This document shows, in pieces, positions 22,777-31,806 of a stretch of DNA of 36,144 nucleotides. Origin of the DNA: Lachnospiraceae bacterium UBA3772 (GTDB taxonomy: Bacteria; Bacillota; Clostridia; Lachnospirales; Lachnospiraceae); contig DFFQ01000019.1 in assembly GCA_002371025.1 (NCBI GenBank), positions 1 to 36,144 on the forward strand, read 5' to 3'. A model generated the notes under the pieces. That model was not told the origin of the DNA, searched no databases, and saw nothing but the letters and a program-made list of their open reading frames with translations. The position numbers and the translations under genes are program-made. Position 1 is the stretch's first letter. Every line of letters begins with the position of its first letter.

Positions 22777-23718
22777 TTAGCAACGATAATTTATTTTTTC
22801 GATTATTTCTGGAAGTACGGTGTCAATCTTGTCGTTATCTATCTGGCAGGTTCCTGCATTTGTATGTCCCCCTCCGCCATATTCAAGACAAAGATTTCCG
22901 ATGTCACAATGACTGGATTTATTAATGATGGATTTTCCTATCATGACTGCAGTATTCTGCTTTTTAAATCCCCAGGCTACATGTACTGATACAAGAGCTT
23001 CCGGATACATGGCATAGATCATGAAGCGGTTTCCGGCATAGATAACATCTCCGGCAGCCTTCTGATCAACAACTACAACATGACCTTCCATATGTGAGAT
23101 CTGTTTTAACTGTTCTTTGAAAAGCTCAGACTGTTCCATATAAAGATCTACACGTTCTTTAACATCAGGAAGTGCTAAAACATCATCAATAGGATGATTA
23201 ACACAGTAATCTATAAGCTCCATCATAAGCTGATAGTTTGAAATTCTAAAATTGTGGAAACGTCCGAGACCTGTGCGGGCATCCATAATGAAATTCATAA
23301 GTACCCAGCCTGTTGGATTAAGAATCTCTTCCTCGGTAAAGTCTGCGTGATCACCCTTATCTACAGCATCCATTATTTCTGTAGTGATCCTCTTAAGATC
23401 ATAACCGGCTTCAAGATAATATTCATATACAACTCTTGCAGCAGATTTTGCTTCGCCGTTACAATACCAGTTATCAATATTTTCAAGATCGCTGTTTCGG
23501 AATTCTTCTGATTCATGATGATCAAAACATAAGAAAACTCTAGGATCATATGGAAGATTGGTTGTAATATCATTATTACTGAGTTCAACCTTTCCATCCT
23601 GAACATCCTTTGGATGAACGAATATAATATCGTCAATAAGATCGCATTCGCGTAAAATCATGGCACATACAAGACCATCAAAGTCACTTCGTGTTACAAG
23701 CCTTTTCTTTTCACTCAT
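22777..23718 (-). CDS. DHH/DHHA1-family phosphoesterase (exopolyphosphatase-like)
   Basis: The start at 23718 (MSEKKRLVTRSDFDGL) is chosen for the GGAGGGG upstream; an in-frame ATG at 23778 lacks one. The 313-residue protein has the DHH-superfamily metal-site motifs SDFDG (N-terminal), CFDHHES (the DHH motif itself) and a downstream Asp in VDKGDHAD. A C-terminal DHHA1-type substrate domain ends with GGGGHTNAGT. Relatives hydrolyse phosphoester or phosphoanhydride bonds (oligoribonucleotides, pAp, c-di-AMP products, polyphosphate); this size class is often labelled exopolyphosphatase. The exact substrate is not fixed by motif. It is monocistronic, convergent with the lipoprotein gene and divergent from the glycosidase gene. 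Confidence 0.86.
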   Translation of the reverse strand: MSEKKRLVTRSDFDGLVCAMILRECDLIDDIIFVHPKDVQDGKVELSNNDITTNLPYDPRVFLCFDHHESEEFRNSDLENIDNWYCNGEAKSAARVVYEYYLEAGYDLKRITTEIMDAVDKGDHADFTEEEILNPTGWVLMNFIMDARTGLGRFHNFRISNYQLMMELIDYCVNHPIDDVLALPDVKERVDLYMEQSELFKEQLKQISHMEGHVVVVDQKAAGDVIYAGNRFMIYAMYPEALVSVHVAWGFKKQNTAVMIGKSIINKSSHCDIGNLCLEYGGGGHTNAGTCQIDNDKIDTVLPEIIEKINYRC

Positions 23719-23867
23719 TATAAAACCCCTCCATGTAACTAAAGTTAAATTATTCCCTAAAATCAACCCATTTCCCACATATTCAGAATAACATTTTAGG
23801 GGGGATTATTCAATCAAAAATGGTGTAGATATGCTGAAAAATAAGCATGTTTTCTTTAGGGTTATGG

Positions 23868-23873
23868 TATAAT
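23868..23873 (+). promoter_or_regulatory. Extended -10 promoter element for the GH43-like gene
   Basis: TATAAT preceded by TGG (TGn-extended -10) lies 59 bases before the ATG at 23932. No good -35 is seen. Confidence 0.55.
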
Positions 23874-23931
23874 ATTTTCATATATTAACCAGAACATCGG
23901 GCTAAAATAATAAGTAAAAAGGAAGTAAAAA

Positions 23932-25518
23932 ATGACACACACACGCAATTTAATATGGAATTCATTCCTTCCGGAAGGAGTTTATATGCCGGATGGAGAA
24001 CCACATGTATTTAATGACAGGATCTATCTTTTTGGTTCACATGATAAGGAAGGGGGAGAGACCTATTGTATGCTTCCCTATGAGTTTTATTCTGCTTCAG
24101 TGGATGACCTTACCAAATGGACTTCCAATGGAATAAGTTATAGGGCAGATCAGGATCCATTATATAACGAGGATAGATGTTATATGTATGCTCCTGATGT
24201 AGTTCAGGGAAATGATAAAAGGTTCTATCTTTATTACCAGCTTGCGGGATACAGAGGAGTTGGTGGATATTATGGACCTATATCAGTGGCTGTATCAGAC
24301 AGACCGGATGGACCTTACGAATATCTGGGTTTTGTTAAGAATCCTGATGGAACTCCTCATAATGAGATTGTAACTTTTGATCCGGCAGTCATTAATGATA
24401 ATGGAACCATAAGGCTTTATTATGGAACGCTTTATCCTTATGATGAATGGAAAGAAATGACAGAAAAAGATGGTAAGATCTTTGTGGACAAAGCTCAGGC
24501 TGAAACTATAAAAGCGGATACATTTGACATTCTTAATGTTGATAAGTTGGAAATGGAAATGTTTGGCCGTACAAAGGAGCAGTTGGAAAAAGCAAGAGAA
24601 AAGTATGGTTCTGTTATGGGACCTGTAACGGTAACTCTTGGGGATGATATGCTTACAGTAACATCCGAGATTAAGAGGATAACACCTTATAAATCTTATG
24701 GTACTGAGTGGCAGGAACATCCATTTTATGAAGGCAGCTCCATCAGAAAGATTGGGGACACATATTATTTTATATATTCTTCTCTTTTAAATCATGAGCT
24801 ATGCTATGCTACAAGTCTTTATCCGGACAGAGATTTTAAATTCAGAGGAACTATCATTTCTACTGGTGATATAGGACTTAATAACAGGGTGGCAAAAGAC
24901 AGGCTTAATGCCACAGGCACAACTCATGGAAGTATAGAAAAGATAAAAGATAAATGGTATGTATTCTATCATAGAGTGACTCATGGCACGGATTATTCAA
25001 GGCAGGCTCTTGCTGAAGAAATAAAGATTAAGGAAGATGGTTCAATTAAACAGGTGGAAATTACAAGTCAGGGGCTGAATGGTTCGCCTCTTCCTTCAGA
25101 AGGAGAATACCCTGCCAGTGCAGCATGTATAATCACCAATGGTAATATGCCTCATGGAAGTAATAGTGAGATTAAAGCAAAAATCCCTATGCTTATAAAT
25201 GAAGGTGAAGACAGGTTTATAACAAATATTTCTAATGGAACCTGGGTCGGATATAGATACTTTGATATTACTAAAGAAATAGACCTTTCAATTGAAATAA
25301 GAGTAGATACTGATGATATCTCTGATAAAGATAGGATAGAAATCTATGATGAAATGCATGGCGATGTTTTAGGCAGTGCATATATTTTAAAGAAAAATAA
25401 GGATTGGCATTGGATAAGTAGTAAAGCCCAATTTAAGTCTGGAAAAAGAGCATTATTTATCAAATATTCTGGAACAGGTTGCATTTCAATCAGAAAGATC
25501 AGATTTAATCAGGGGTGA
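23932..25518 (+). CDS. Cytoplasmic GH43-type glycoside hydrolase with C-terminal beta-sandwich
   Basis: This 528-residue protein has the five-bladed propeller layout of family GH43. A candidate general base is Asp21 (MPDGEPHVF), the pKa-modulating Asp is Asp89 (YAPDVV), and the catalytic acid is Glu267 (FYEGSSIRKI). Residues about 395-528 form a separate CBM6-like beta-sandwich. There is no signal peptide, so it probably acts on imported arabino- or xylo-oligosaccharides. It stands alone, without transporter or regulator neighbours, and has its own promoter. An unusual long insertion (about 180-235) separates propeller blades. The family is secure; whether it is an arabinofuranosidase or a xylosidase is not. 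Confidence 0.85.
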   Translation: MTHTRNLIWNSFLPEGVYMPDGEPHVFNDRIYLFGSHDKEGGETYCMLPYEFYSASVDDLTKWTSNGISYRADQDPLYNEDRCYMYAPDVVQGNDKRFYLYYQLAGYRGVGGYYGPISVAVSDRPDGPYEYLGFVKNPDGTPHNEIVTFDPAVINDNGTIRLYYGTLYPYDEWKEMTEKDGKIFVDKAQAETIKADTFDILNVDKLEMEMFGRTKEQLEKAREKYGSVMGPVTVTLGDDMLTVTSEIKRITPYKSYGTEWQEHPFYEGSSIRKIGDTYYFIYSSLLNHELCYATSLYPDRDFKFRGTIISTGDIGLNNRVAKDRLNATGTTHGSIEKIKDKWYVFYHRVTHGTDYSRQALAEEIKIKEDGSIKQVEITSQGLNGSPLPSEGEYPASAACIITNGNMPHGSNSEIKAKIPMLINEGEDRFITNISNGTWVGYRYFDITKEIDLSIEIRVDTDDISDKDRIEIYDEMHGDVLGSAYILKKNKDWHWISSKAQFKSGKRALFIKYSGTGCISIRKIRFNQG

Positions 25519-25547
25519 TGTAAATACAGATGATTGCTTTGTTTTGA

Positions 25548-25576
25548 TTGTAATTATCAGACAATTAGAGTACAAT
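25548..25576 (+). promoter_or_regulatory. SigA-type promoter for the 72-residue gene
   Basis: TTGTAA (25548-25553) and TACAAT (25571-25576) are separated by 17 bases, about 33 bases before the ATG. Confidence 0.6.
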
Positions 25577-25608
25577 GGGATAAGACAATAATTTTTTGGA
25601 GGTTTAGT

Positions 25609-25827
25609 ATGGACATCAAAAAACAGATTGATACTATTGTGGGCAAGGTTAAGGCAGATCCTGATTTCGCCAATAAATTTAAAGAGAATCCTGAAAAGGC
25701 TGTTGAGTCTGTATCAGGAATCGACATTCCAGATGGAATGGTTGATAAGGTAGTTGAAGGCGTTAAGGCTGCAATTAAAGGTGGAAAGGTTTCAGATGCC
25801 ATTGACAGCATTAAGAAGCTTTTCTAA
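25609..25827 (+). CDS. Small helical protein, 72 residues, unknown function
   Basis: GGAGG seven bases before 25609 decides the start (MDIKKQIDTIVGKV), and the predicted promoter rules out longer versions. The product is a run of amphipathic helices: ADPDFANKFKENPEKAVESVSGIDIPDGMVDKVVEGVKAA, then KGGKVSDAIDSIKKLF. The first part resembles Nif11/NHLP-type leader regions (D-P-x-F...L/F...DP/NP...A-V...G-I-x-I/L-P), but there is no glycine-rich core peptide and no modifying enzyme nearby. A dedicated promoter and a perfect terminator mark it as a genuine, probably well-expressed single gene. The function is unknown. Confidence 0.8.
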   Translation: MDIKKQIDTIVGKVKADPDFANKFKENPEKAVESVSGIDIPDGMVDKVVEGVKAAIKGGKVSDAIDSIKKLF

Positions 25828-25860
25828 TCTAAAATTTATCAGTAACAGTTAGTAGTTTTT

Positions 25861-25891
25861 AAGTCTACATTTTAGAATGTAGACTTTTTTT
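25861..25891 (+). terminator. Intrinsic terminator after the small-protein gene
   Basis: A perfect 11-base-pair stem (AAGTCTACATT/AATGTAGACTT) with loop TTAG is followed by TTTTT. It isolates the small gene from thiC, which starts 21 bases later. Confidence 0.88.
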
Positions 25892-25911
25892 ATGAAAGGT
25901 TTAGAGAAAAT

Positions 25912-27216
25912 ATGAGTTATACAACACAGATGGATGCGGCAAGACAGGGAATCATTACACCAGAAATCAGTAAGGTGGCTGAAAAGGAATTTAGAACACC
26001 AGAAGAAATAAGAGATCTGGTTGCAAGGGGACAGGTTGTTATTCCTGCAAATAAGAATCATAAATGTATTGAACCGGAAGGTGTTGGAAGTATGCTTAGG
26101 ACCAAGATTAATGTTAATCTTGGGGTTTCAAGGGATTGCAAAGATTATGATATAGAGATGAAGAAAGTAATGGCAGCAGTGGAAATGGGTGCTGAGGCGA
26201 TTATGGATCTTTCAAGTCATGGCAATACCCAGCCTTTTAGAAAAAAACTTGTAAATGAATGTCCAGCTATGATCGGAACAGTTCCAGTTTATGATAGCGT
26301 AATTCATTATCAGAGAGATTTAGCTACTCTTACAGCTAAAGATTTTATTGATGTGGTAAGACTTCATGCTCAGGATGGAGTGGATTTCGTGACACTTCAC
26401 TGTGGAATAACAAGAAAGACTATTGATCAGATAAAGAATCATAAAAGAAAGATGAATATTGTATCTCGTGGAGGATCTCTTGTTTTTGCGTGGATGACAA
26501 TGACAGGAGAAGAGAATCCTTTTTATGAATATTATGATGAGATACTTGATATATGCAGGGAATATGATGTAACAATCTCTCTTGGAGATGCGTGCCGACC
26601 TGGATGTCTTGCTGATGCAAGTGATGTGTGTCAGATAGAAGAGCTTGTACGTCTTGGTGAACTTACAAAGAGAGCATGGGAAAAGGATGTTCAGGTTATG
26701 GTGGAAGGACCGGGACATATGCCTATGGACGAGATAGCAGCAAATATGAAGATACAGAGCAAAATCTGTATGGGAGCTCCATTTTATGTATTAGGACCTC
26801 TTGTTACTGATATTGCTCCGGGTTATGATCATATTACAGGTGCCATTGGTGGAGCTATTGCTGCACAGAATGGAGCAGCTTTCCTTTGCTATGTTACTCC
26901 TGCAGAACACCTTGCCCTTCCAAATGTAGAGGATGTTAAGCAGGGAATCATTGCTTCAAAGATTGCAGCTCATGCAGCGGATATTGCAAAGCATGTTCCT
27001 CATGCAATGGATAAGGATAATGAGATGGCACGTGCCAGACAGTGCTTTGACTGGGATGCTCAATGGGAAGTGGCTATTGATCCGGAAACAGCAAAAGCAA
27101 TCCGTGCTGACAGATCACCGGAATATGATGATACCTGTTCCATGTGTGGAAAATTCTGTGCTGTAAGAAGTATGAACAAGGCATTAGCTGGAGAGTATAT
27201 TGATATTCTTGGTTAA
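25912..27216 (+). CDS. thiC: Phosphomethylpyrimidine synthase ThiC
   Basis: At 434 residues this is the short ThiC form of anaerobes. This radical-SAM enzyme converts aminoimidazole ribotide to hydroxymethylpyrimidine phosphate for thiamine synthesis. Diagnostic stretches are [48 protein letters not shown] and [15 protein letters not shown]. The C-terminal cluster motif is CSMCGKFC, that is CX2CX3C, one residue shorter than the CX2CX4C of E. coli ThiC. No TPP riboswitch is visible upstream: the 85-base gap is mostly a terminator. No other thi gene is in the window. GAAAGG precedes the ATG loosely. Confidence 0.95.
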   Translation: MSYTTQMDAARQGIITPEISKVAEKEFRTPEEIRDLVARGQVVIPANKNHKCIEPEGVGSMLRTKINVNLGVSRDCKDYDIEMKKVMAAVEMGAEAIMDLSSHGNTQPFRKKLVNECPAMIGTVPVYDSVIHYQRDLATLTAKDFIDVVRLHAQDGVDFVTLHCGITRKTIDQIKNHKRKMNIVSRGGSLVFAWMTMTGEENPFYEYYDEILDICREYDVTISLGDACRPGCLADASDVCQIEELVRLGELTKRAWEKDVQVMVEGPGHMPMDEIAANMKIQSKICMGAPFYVLGPLVTDIAPGYDHITGAIGGAIAAQNGAAFLCYVTPAEHLALPNVEDVKQGIIASKIAAHAADIAKHVPHAMDKDNEMARARQCFDWDAQWEVAIDPETAKAIRADRSPEYDDTCSMCGKFCAVRSMNKALAGEYIDILG

Positions 27217-27296
27217 AATGAGAATTAATGATATCTAAGTTAGGTTTTTAATTGCCGGGTAGTTCACCTGTTGGAAATAACGAGGGGGTATAAAAT

Positions 27297-28511
27297 ATGA
27301 AGATATTTCATCTTGCAGATCTGCATTTTGGGAAATCTATATATGGTCGTTCAATGATAGAAGATCAGGCTTTTTGGATAGAGAGATTTGTAGATCTTTG
27401 TAAAGAAAAGAAGCCTGATGTTGTTCTTATTGCTGGAGATGTATATGACAGGTCTTCACCGGGAGCAGAAGCAGTAAAATTGTTGGATAGATTTATTACG
27501 GCAGTAACCAATCTGGGAATAAAGATCCTTATTATTGCAGGGAACCATGACAGTGGAGAAAAATTATCATTTGCAGCAGACCTTCTTAAAAGAGAGGGAG
27601 TAGTTATCGCAGGAAAAGCCCAAAAGGAAATGGTAAATGTAGAGATTGATGGAGTCAGATTTTACCTTATGCCTTATATATTTCCTGAAGAAGTTAAGGC
27701 TATTCTTAATGATGAAGAAATAAGAGGTTATGATAATGCCGCAAGAAGGCTTATAGAAGAGCAGCATATAGATAAGTCTAAGATCAATATCCTAATAGCT
27801 CATCAAAATGTTACATGTAATGGAGTAGAAGTAGAACGCGGTGGTTCAGAATCTATGGTCGGTGGTGTAGGAGAGATAGACTATAGTGCATTTTCGGATT
27901 TTGACTATGTGGCACTTGGTCATATTCATTCTTCATATCCAGTCGGAAGAGATGAGGTAAGATATGCAGGAACACCTCTTTGCTATCACCTAGAGGAAAC
28001 AAGGCAGCCGGATAGAGGACCATTATTTATAGAGATAAAAGATAAAAAGGAGGGGCCTGTCATAAGTAAGGAAGTGATAAAACCTCTTCATAATATGAGA
28101 TATCTTAAAGGCAATTGTGATGAGATATATGAATTACTTAAAGATGATCCAGGAAGAAATGAATATATTGGTATTGTGATAAAGGATAAAAGGATAGATC
28201 CTGAGACGGCTTCATATCTAAGAGACATTTTGGCTTCAAGAGACAGTATCCTTATGGATCTTACTTCAGAATATCATGAATACTCTGCATCAGGTCAGAG
28301 CGCTAAGATGGAGGATATTAAAGAAAAGAAAAAAGAAGATCTTTTCTCTGATCTGATAAGAAGAAAGTCTAATGATATTCCGCCAAGTAATGAAGAGTAT
28401 GAATTGATGAAATTTGTCAGTGAGATGATGGATAACAGGGACATTTTAGATGGCATTGCTGAAACAGATATTGATAAGATAATTGATGAAGCAGGAAGGA
28501 TTGGGGGCTGA
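27297..28511 (+). CDS. sbcD: Nuclease SbcCD subunit D
   Basis: This 404-residue Mre11-type phosphoesterase has all metallophosphatase motifs in order: DLHFGK (7-12), GDVYDR, GNHDSG, IAHQNVT and GHIH. A C-terminal cap follows, with a charged tail rich in Lys/Glu. With SbcC it forms an ATP-dependent double-strand exonuclease and hairpin endonuclease that processes DNA ends and palindromes. GAGGGGG precedes the ATG, and sbcC starts five bases after the stop, so they form one operon. The 80-base gap after thiC shows no terminator, so read-through from thiC is possible. Confidence 0.95.
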   Translation: MKIFHLADLHFGKSIYGRSMIEDQAFWIERFVDLCKEKKPDVVLIAGDVYDRSSPGAEAVKLLDRFITAVTNLGIKILIIAGNHDSGEKLSFAADLLKREGVVIAGKAQKEMVNVEIDGVRFYLMPYIFPEEVKAILNDEEIRGYDNAARRLIEEQHIDKSKINILIAHQNVTCNGVEVERGGSESMVGGVGEIDYSAFSDFDYVALGHIHSSYPVGRDEVRYAGTPLCYHLEETRQPDRGPLFIEIKDKKEGPVISKEVIKPLHNMRYLKGNCDEIYELLKDDPGRNEYIGIVIKDKRIDPETASYLRDILASRDSILMDLTSEYHEYSASGQSAKMEDIKEKKKEDLFSDLIRRKSNDIPPSNEEYELMKFVSEMMDNRDILDGIAETDIDKIIDEAGRIGG

Positions 28512-28516
28512 TATAT

Positions 28517-31500
28517 ATGAGACCAATAAGATTGGAAATGACAGCGTTTGGTTCATATAAAGAAAAAACAATAATTAACTTTGATAGATTATCTGGTCTT
28601 TTCCTTGTTACAGGAGATACAGGTGCAGGAAAGACTACAATATTTGATGCCATAGTTTATAGCTTATATGGCGGATTAAGTGGTTCTGATTCAAGGGACA
28701 GAACTCCGGAAATGATGCATTGTGACAGGGTTCCAAAGTCAATAGATACAGAAGTCAGCTTTGAATTTGAACAGGATGGAAAGAATTACAGGGTTGATAG
28801 AACATTACATTTCAGTAAAGTAAGGGGAAGTTCAAAAGAAAATCCTCAGTATGGTACAGCAAAACAGGATGCAGTGCTTTATGAGCCAGCGGATGTGGTT
28901 AAAAAGGGATTAACTGTTGTTAATTCAAGATGTATAGAGCTGATTGGATTTGATAAAAATCAATTCTGCCAGGTTGTGATGCTTGCCCAGGGAGAATTCC
29001 AGAGATTTTTAAAGGCTAATAGTGAAGAGCGAAGTGACATTTTAGGAAAGATATTTGATAACAGTATTTATGTAAGATATCAGGAATACTTTAAGAGAGC
29101 TGCGGACAAATTAGAAAAATTAAGAAGTTCTAATATGATGGCCATTGAAACTCAGTTAGAAAATGTTTTTCTTACACCAAAGGATTCTTCTTATGAATTC
29201 CTTGCAGGAGATAAGGAATTACTTGATAAGTTTAGTGAGCTTATCCGAGAGGAAGAGAATAGTAAAAAAGAAGATGATAAAAAATATGAAGAAGAAAGCT
29301 TAAAAAAGAATGTGATCATTACGAAGATCACAAAGGCTGAAAATGATAATAAAGATTTAAAGAGCTTAGAAGAAAACAAGAAAAAACTAGAGGAATTAAA
29401 GATAAGAATTCCAGAAATTGAAAAGTTAAAGAATAAAAAGGAAAAGATAAGCAATATAAAATATATCATATCCGTTGAGAGAGATAAGTATACTGAAGCA
29501 AAAGCTTCACTTGATAAAACGAGAGAAGATATAGAACTTTATACTGCAAAATCAAAAAAACTGGATAGTGATTTAAAAGAAGCCGAATTAATTGTAGAGA
29601 AGGATGATGAAGATAAGAAAAAAATAGAAGAGTTATCCAATGAGATAGCAGCTATAAAAAAGACTATTCCGGATTATGATTCTTTATCCTTAAAGCAAAG
29701 TGAATTAGAAAAAGAAAAAAAGGACAGTGAATCATTAGATAAGAAAAAAGCTGAATATAAGGAAGAGCTGGAAAAAATCAGTATCAGCATCTCTACAAAA
29801 GAAAAGGAAATAGAGGGGATTAATGATTTACAGCAGAATAAGGCAGATGTTGATAAAAAAATAATCGAGATATCCAAGGTTATAGAGGTATTAAAAAAAG
29901 CTAGAGAGGATATTTCTGATATAACAACCCTTTCAGATCAGTTAACTATAGAGCAAAAGAAGAGTCTTAAATTAAATGAGAATGTAAGGGTGTGTTATGA
30001 AAAGTATTATGAATTAAACAGACTTTTTCTGGAAAACTATTCAAGTATCTTAGGGAATAATCTAAGACTTGAAGTGGAAGAAAAAGGAGAAGCTGTATGT
30101 CCTGTATGCCATTCTCATATTGTAAAAGGTGACTTACTTATATCAAAAGTTGAGACAGATAAGATCATTACTGAAGATGAAGTAAAGAAGGCTGAGAAAA
30201 AATATAATGACAGTAATGATTTATTGAATAATCAAAAGTCTTTACTTGAAGGTATAAAAGAAAGATTAGAAGAAAAGAAAGATAATCTTCTAAAAACAGT
30301 TGATGGAGTAATAGACTTTAAAGACTATGATGATCTGATAAGAAATGAAGCTGTAATAAATACTCTTTCTGATAAAAAAGAAGAAAAGGAAAGACTTGAT
30401 AAAGAATTAAAAAAGATAGAAGAAGATATCATTTCTTTGGATAAACTTAAGGATAAGGTTAAGGAAGAAAGAAATCTGATAGAAAAGATAAGGCAGGACT
30501 CTGAAAAAAATGATTCAGATATCCTTAAAGTAAAAAACAGTATCTCAGCATTGGAGGAAGCTATAAAACAGCTGAAATCAAAGCTGGAATATGAATCTAA
30601 AGGTGAAGCTGATGAAATGATAAAAAAAGAATCTAAAGAAAAGGATGACCTTTTTAAAAAGGTAAAAGAAAATGAGGATAGATTAAAGGCTTTAAAAGAA
30701 GAAGCATCTAAGATAAATGGTCTTCTTGATAAAGAAAAGAAAGAGGAACCACTTCTTTTAAGCAGAGCAGAGTCCTCTAAAGAAAGCTTTGATAAGGTCA
30801 TAAAGGAGAATGGTTTTGATACCTGGAATGAGGTAGAGGAATTCCTCTTAATGAGTAACGTATCTTTAGAAAAGGCAAAGGACTGGATAGATATTAAAGA
30901 TAAAGAGATAAATGACTTTAATAATGAATATACAGGAGTAAGTGTCTTGGTTAATGAACTTAGAGAAAAGACAAATGGACTGGAATATACTGATATATCA
31001 GGCCTTGAGGAATTATTAAGTGTTTCAGAAGAGACAATTAATTCAATAAATGACCATAGGACCGACCTGAAAAATCTTATAGAAAATCATAGGAAGGTAT
31101 TTGAGAAGATAAGAGAAAACAGAGAAGCTTTAAGAAATACAGATAATTCTTATAATCTTCTTAAGAGACTTTCAGATCTTTCAAATGGTTCAAATTCAGA
31201 CGGTGGACAGCTTACATTTGAGAGATATGTAATGGGCGCTGTATTTGATGAGATTGTAAGAGCATCAAATATAAGACTGGACACTATGTCTAATGGAAGA
31301 TATAGTTTAGTTCATAATGTGGACGCAAAAAGAAGAACTGAAAAGGCAGGACTTTTACTTGCGGTTTTAGATAACAGCAGTGGAGCTGAAAGAGAAGCAG
31401 CATCACTTTCAGGTGGAGAATCATTTCTTGTTTCCATGTCCCTTGCCCTTGGATTATCTGATATTGTAAGACAGCATGCGGGAGGAAGAAGCCTTAATTG

Positions 31501-31708
31501 TCTGTTTATTGATGAAGGTTTTGGTACTCTTGATGACGAAAAGCTTGATAATGCCATTGAGGTACTGAATACCTTAAGTCAGGGAAAGGATAATCTGGTG
31601 GGAATCATTTCCCATGTTGATAAGTTATATGGAAGCATAGATCAAAAACTTATAATTAGGTCAACAGATGATGGAAGTAAGGTAACAATGCAGGGAATTG
31701 TAGAATAA
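28517..31708 (+). CDS. sbcC: Nuclease SbcCD subunit C (Rad50-like ATPase)
   Basis: At 1063 residues this is full length. The Walker A GDTGAGKTT lies at 33-41 and the ABC signature LSGGESF near 964, followed by Walker B CLFIDEGFGTLD near 995. Two long Lys/Glu-rich coiled-coil arms (about 215-510 and 545-860) flank the zinc hook CPVC at 528-531, which joins two molecules. It drives SbcD nuclease activity by ATP hydrolysis. It starts five bases after sbcD, with GGGGG upstream. The coiled-coil DNA is strongly A-rich, as expected from its Lys/Glu content rather than from transfer. Confidence 0.96.
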   Translation: MRPIRLEMTAFGSYKEKTIINFDRLSGLFLVTGDTGAGKTTIFDAIVYSLYGGLSGSDSRDRTPEMMHCDRVPKSIDTEVSFEFEQDGKNYRVDRTLHFSKVRGSSKENPQYGTAKQDAVLYEPADVVKKGLTVVNSRCIELIGFDKNQFCQVVMLAQGEFQRFLKANSEERSDILGKIFDNSIYVRYQEYFKRAADKLEKLRSSNMMAIETQLENVFLTPKDSSYEFLAGDKELLDKFSELIREEENSKKEDDKKYEEESLKKNVIITKITKAENDNKDLKSLEENKKKLEELKIRIPEIEKLKNKKEKISNIKYIISVERDKYTEAKASLDKTREDIELYTAKSKKLDSDLKEAELIVEKDDEDKKKIEELSNEIAAIKKTIPDYDSLSLKQSELEKEKKDSESLDKKKAEYKEELEKISISISTKEKEIEGINDLQQNKADVDKKIIEISKVIEVLKKAREDISDITTLSDQLTIEQKKSLKLNENVRVCYEKYYELNRLFLENYSSILGNNLRLEVEEKGEAVCPVCHSHIVKGDLLISKVETDKIITEDEVKKAEKKYNDSNDLLNNQKSLLEGIKERLEEKKDNLLKTVDGVIDFKDYDDLIRNEAVINTLSDKKEEKERLDKELKKIEEDIISLDKLKDKVKEERNLIEKIRQDSEKNDSDILKVKNSISALEEAIKQLKSKLEYESKGEADEMIKKESKEKDDLFKKVKENEDRLKALKEEASKINGLLDKEKKEEPLLLSRAESSKESFDKVIKENGFDTWNEVEEFLLMSNVSLEKAKDWIDIKDKEINDFNNEYTGVSVLVNELREKTNGLEYTDISGLEELLSVSEETINSINDHRTDLKNLIENHRKVFEKIRENREALRNTDNSYNLLKRLSDLSNGSNSDGGQLTFERYVMGAVFDEIVRASNIRLDTMSNGRYSLVHNVDAKRRTEKAGLLLAVLDNSSGAEREAASLSGGESFLVSMSLALGLSDIVRQHAGGRSLNCLFIDEGFGTLDDEKLDNAIEVLNTLSQGKDNLVGIISHVDKLYGSIDQKLIIRSTDDGSKVTMQGIVE

Positions 31709-31738
31709 AACAGCTTCACAAATATCCTGTCATAGCTT

Positions 31739-31788
31739 AAAATACAGAGTGTGATATGACATTTGTCATGTTGCATTCTGTATTTTAC
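31739..31788 (+). terminator. Long hairpin terminator after sbcC
   Basis: AAAATACAGA pairs with TCTGTATTTT around an inner ATGACA/TGTCAT stem. The right arm ends in TTTT. It lies just before the ribosome binding site of the next gene. Confidence 0.75.
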
Positions 31789-31806
31789 TTATGGGAGGAA
31801 AAATAT

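Noticed and set aside
22633..22785. MITE-type transposable element
   Set aside because: Inverted repeats are present, but no target-site duplication or second copy is visible, and a two-way terminator explains the location between convergent genes.
25828..25911. TPP riboswitch before thiC
   Set aside because: The interval holds only a simple 11-bp terminator stem; the conserved TPP aptamer sequences and necessary length are missing.
28517..31708. Horizontal acquisition of sbcC suggested by its very A-rich middle
   Set aside because: The composition follows from Lys/Glu/Asp-rich coiled coils using AT-rich codons; the ends of the gene match the surroundings.
31756..31806. Longer N terminus for paralogue A starting at 31756
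   Set aside because: The extension overlaps the terminator hairpin, lacks a ribosome binding site, and is not shared by paralogue B.
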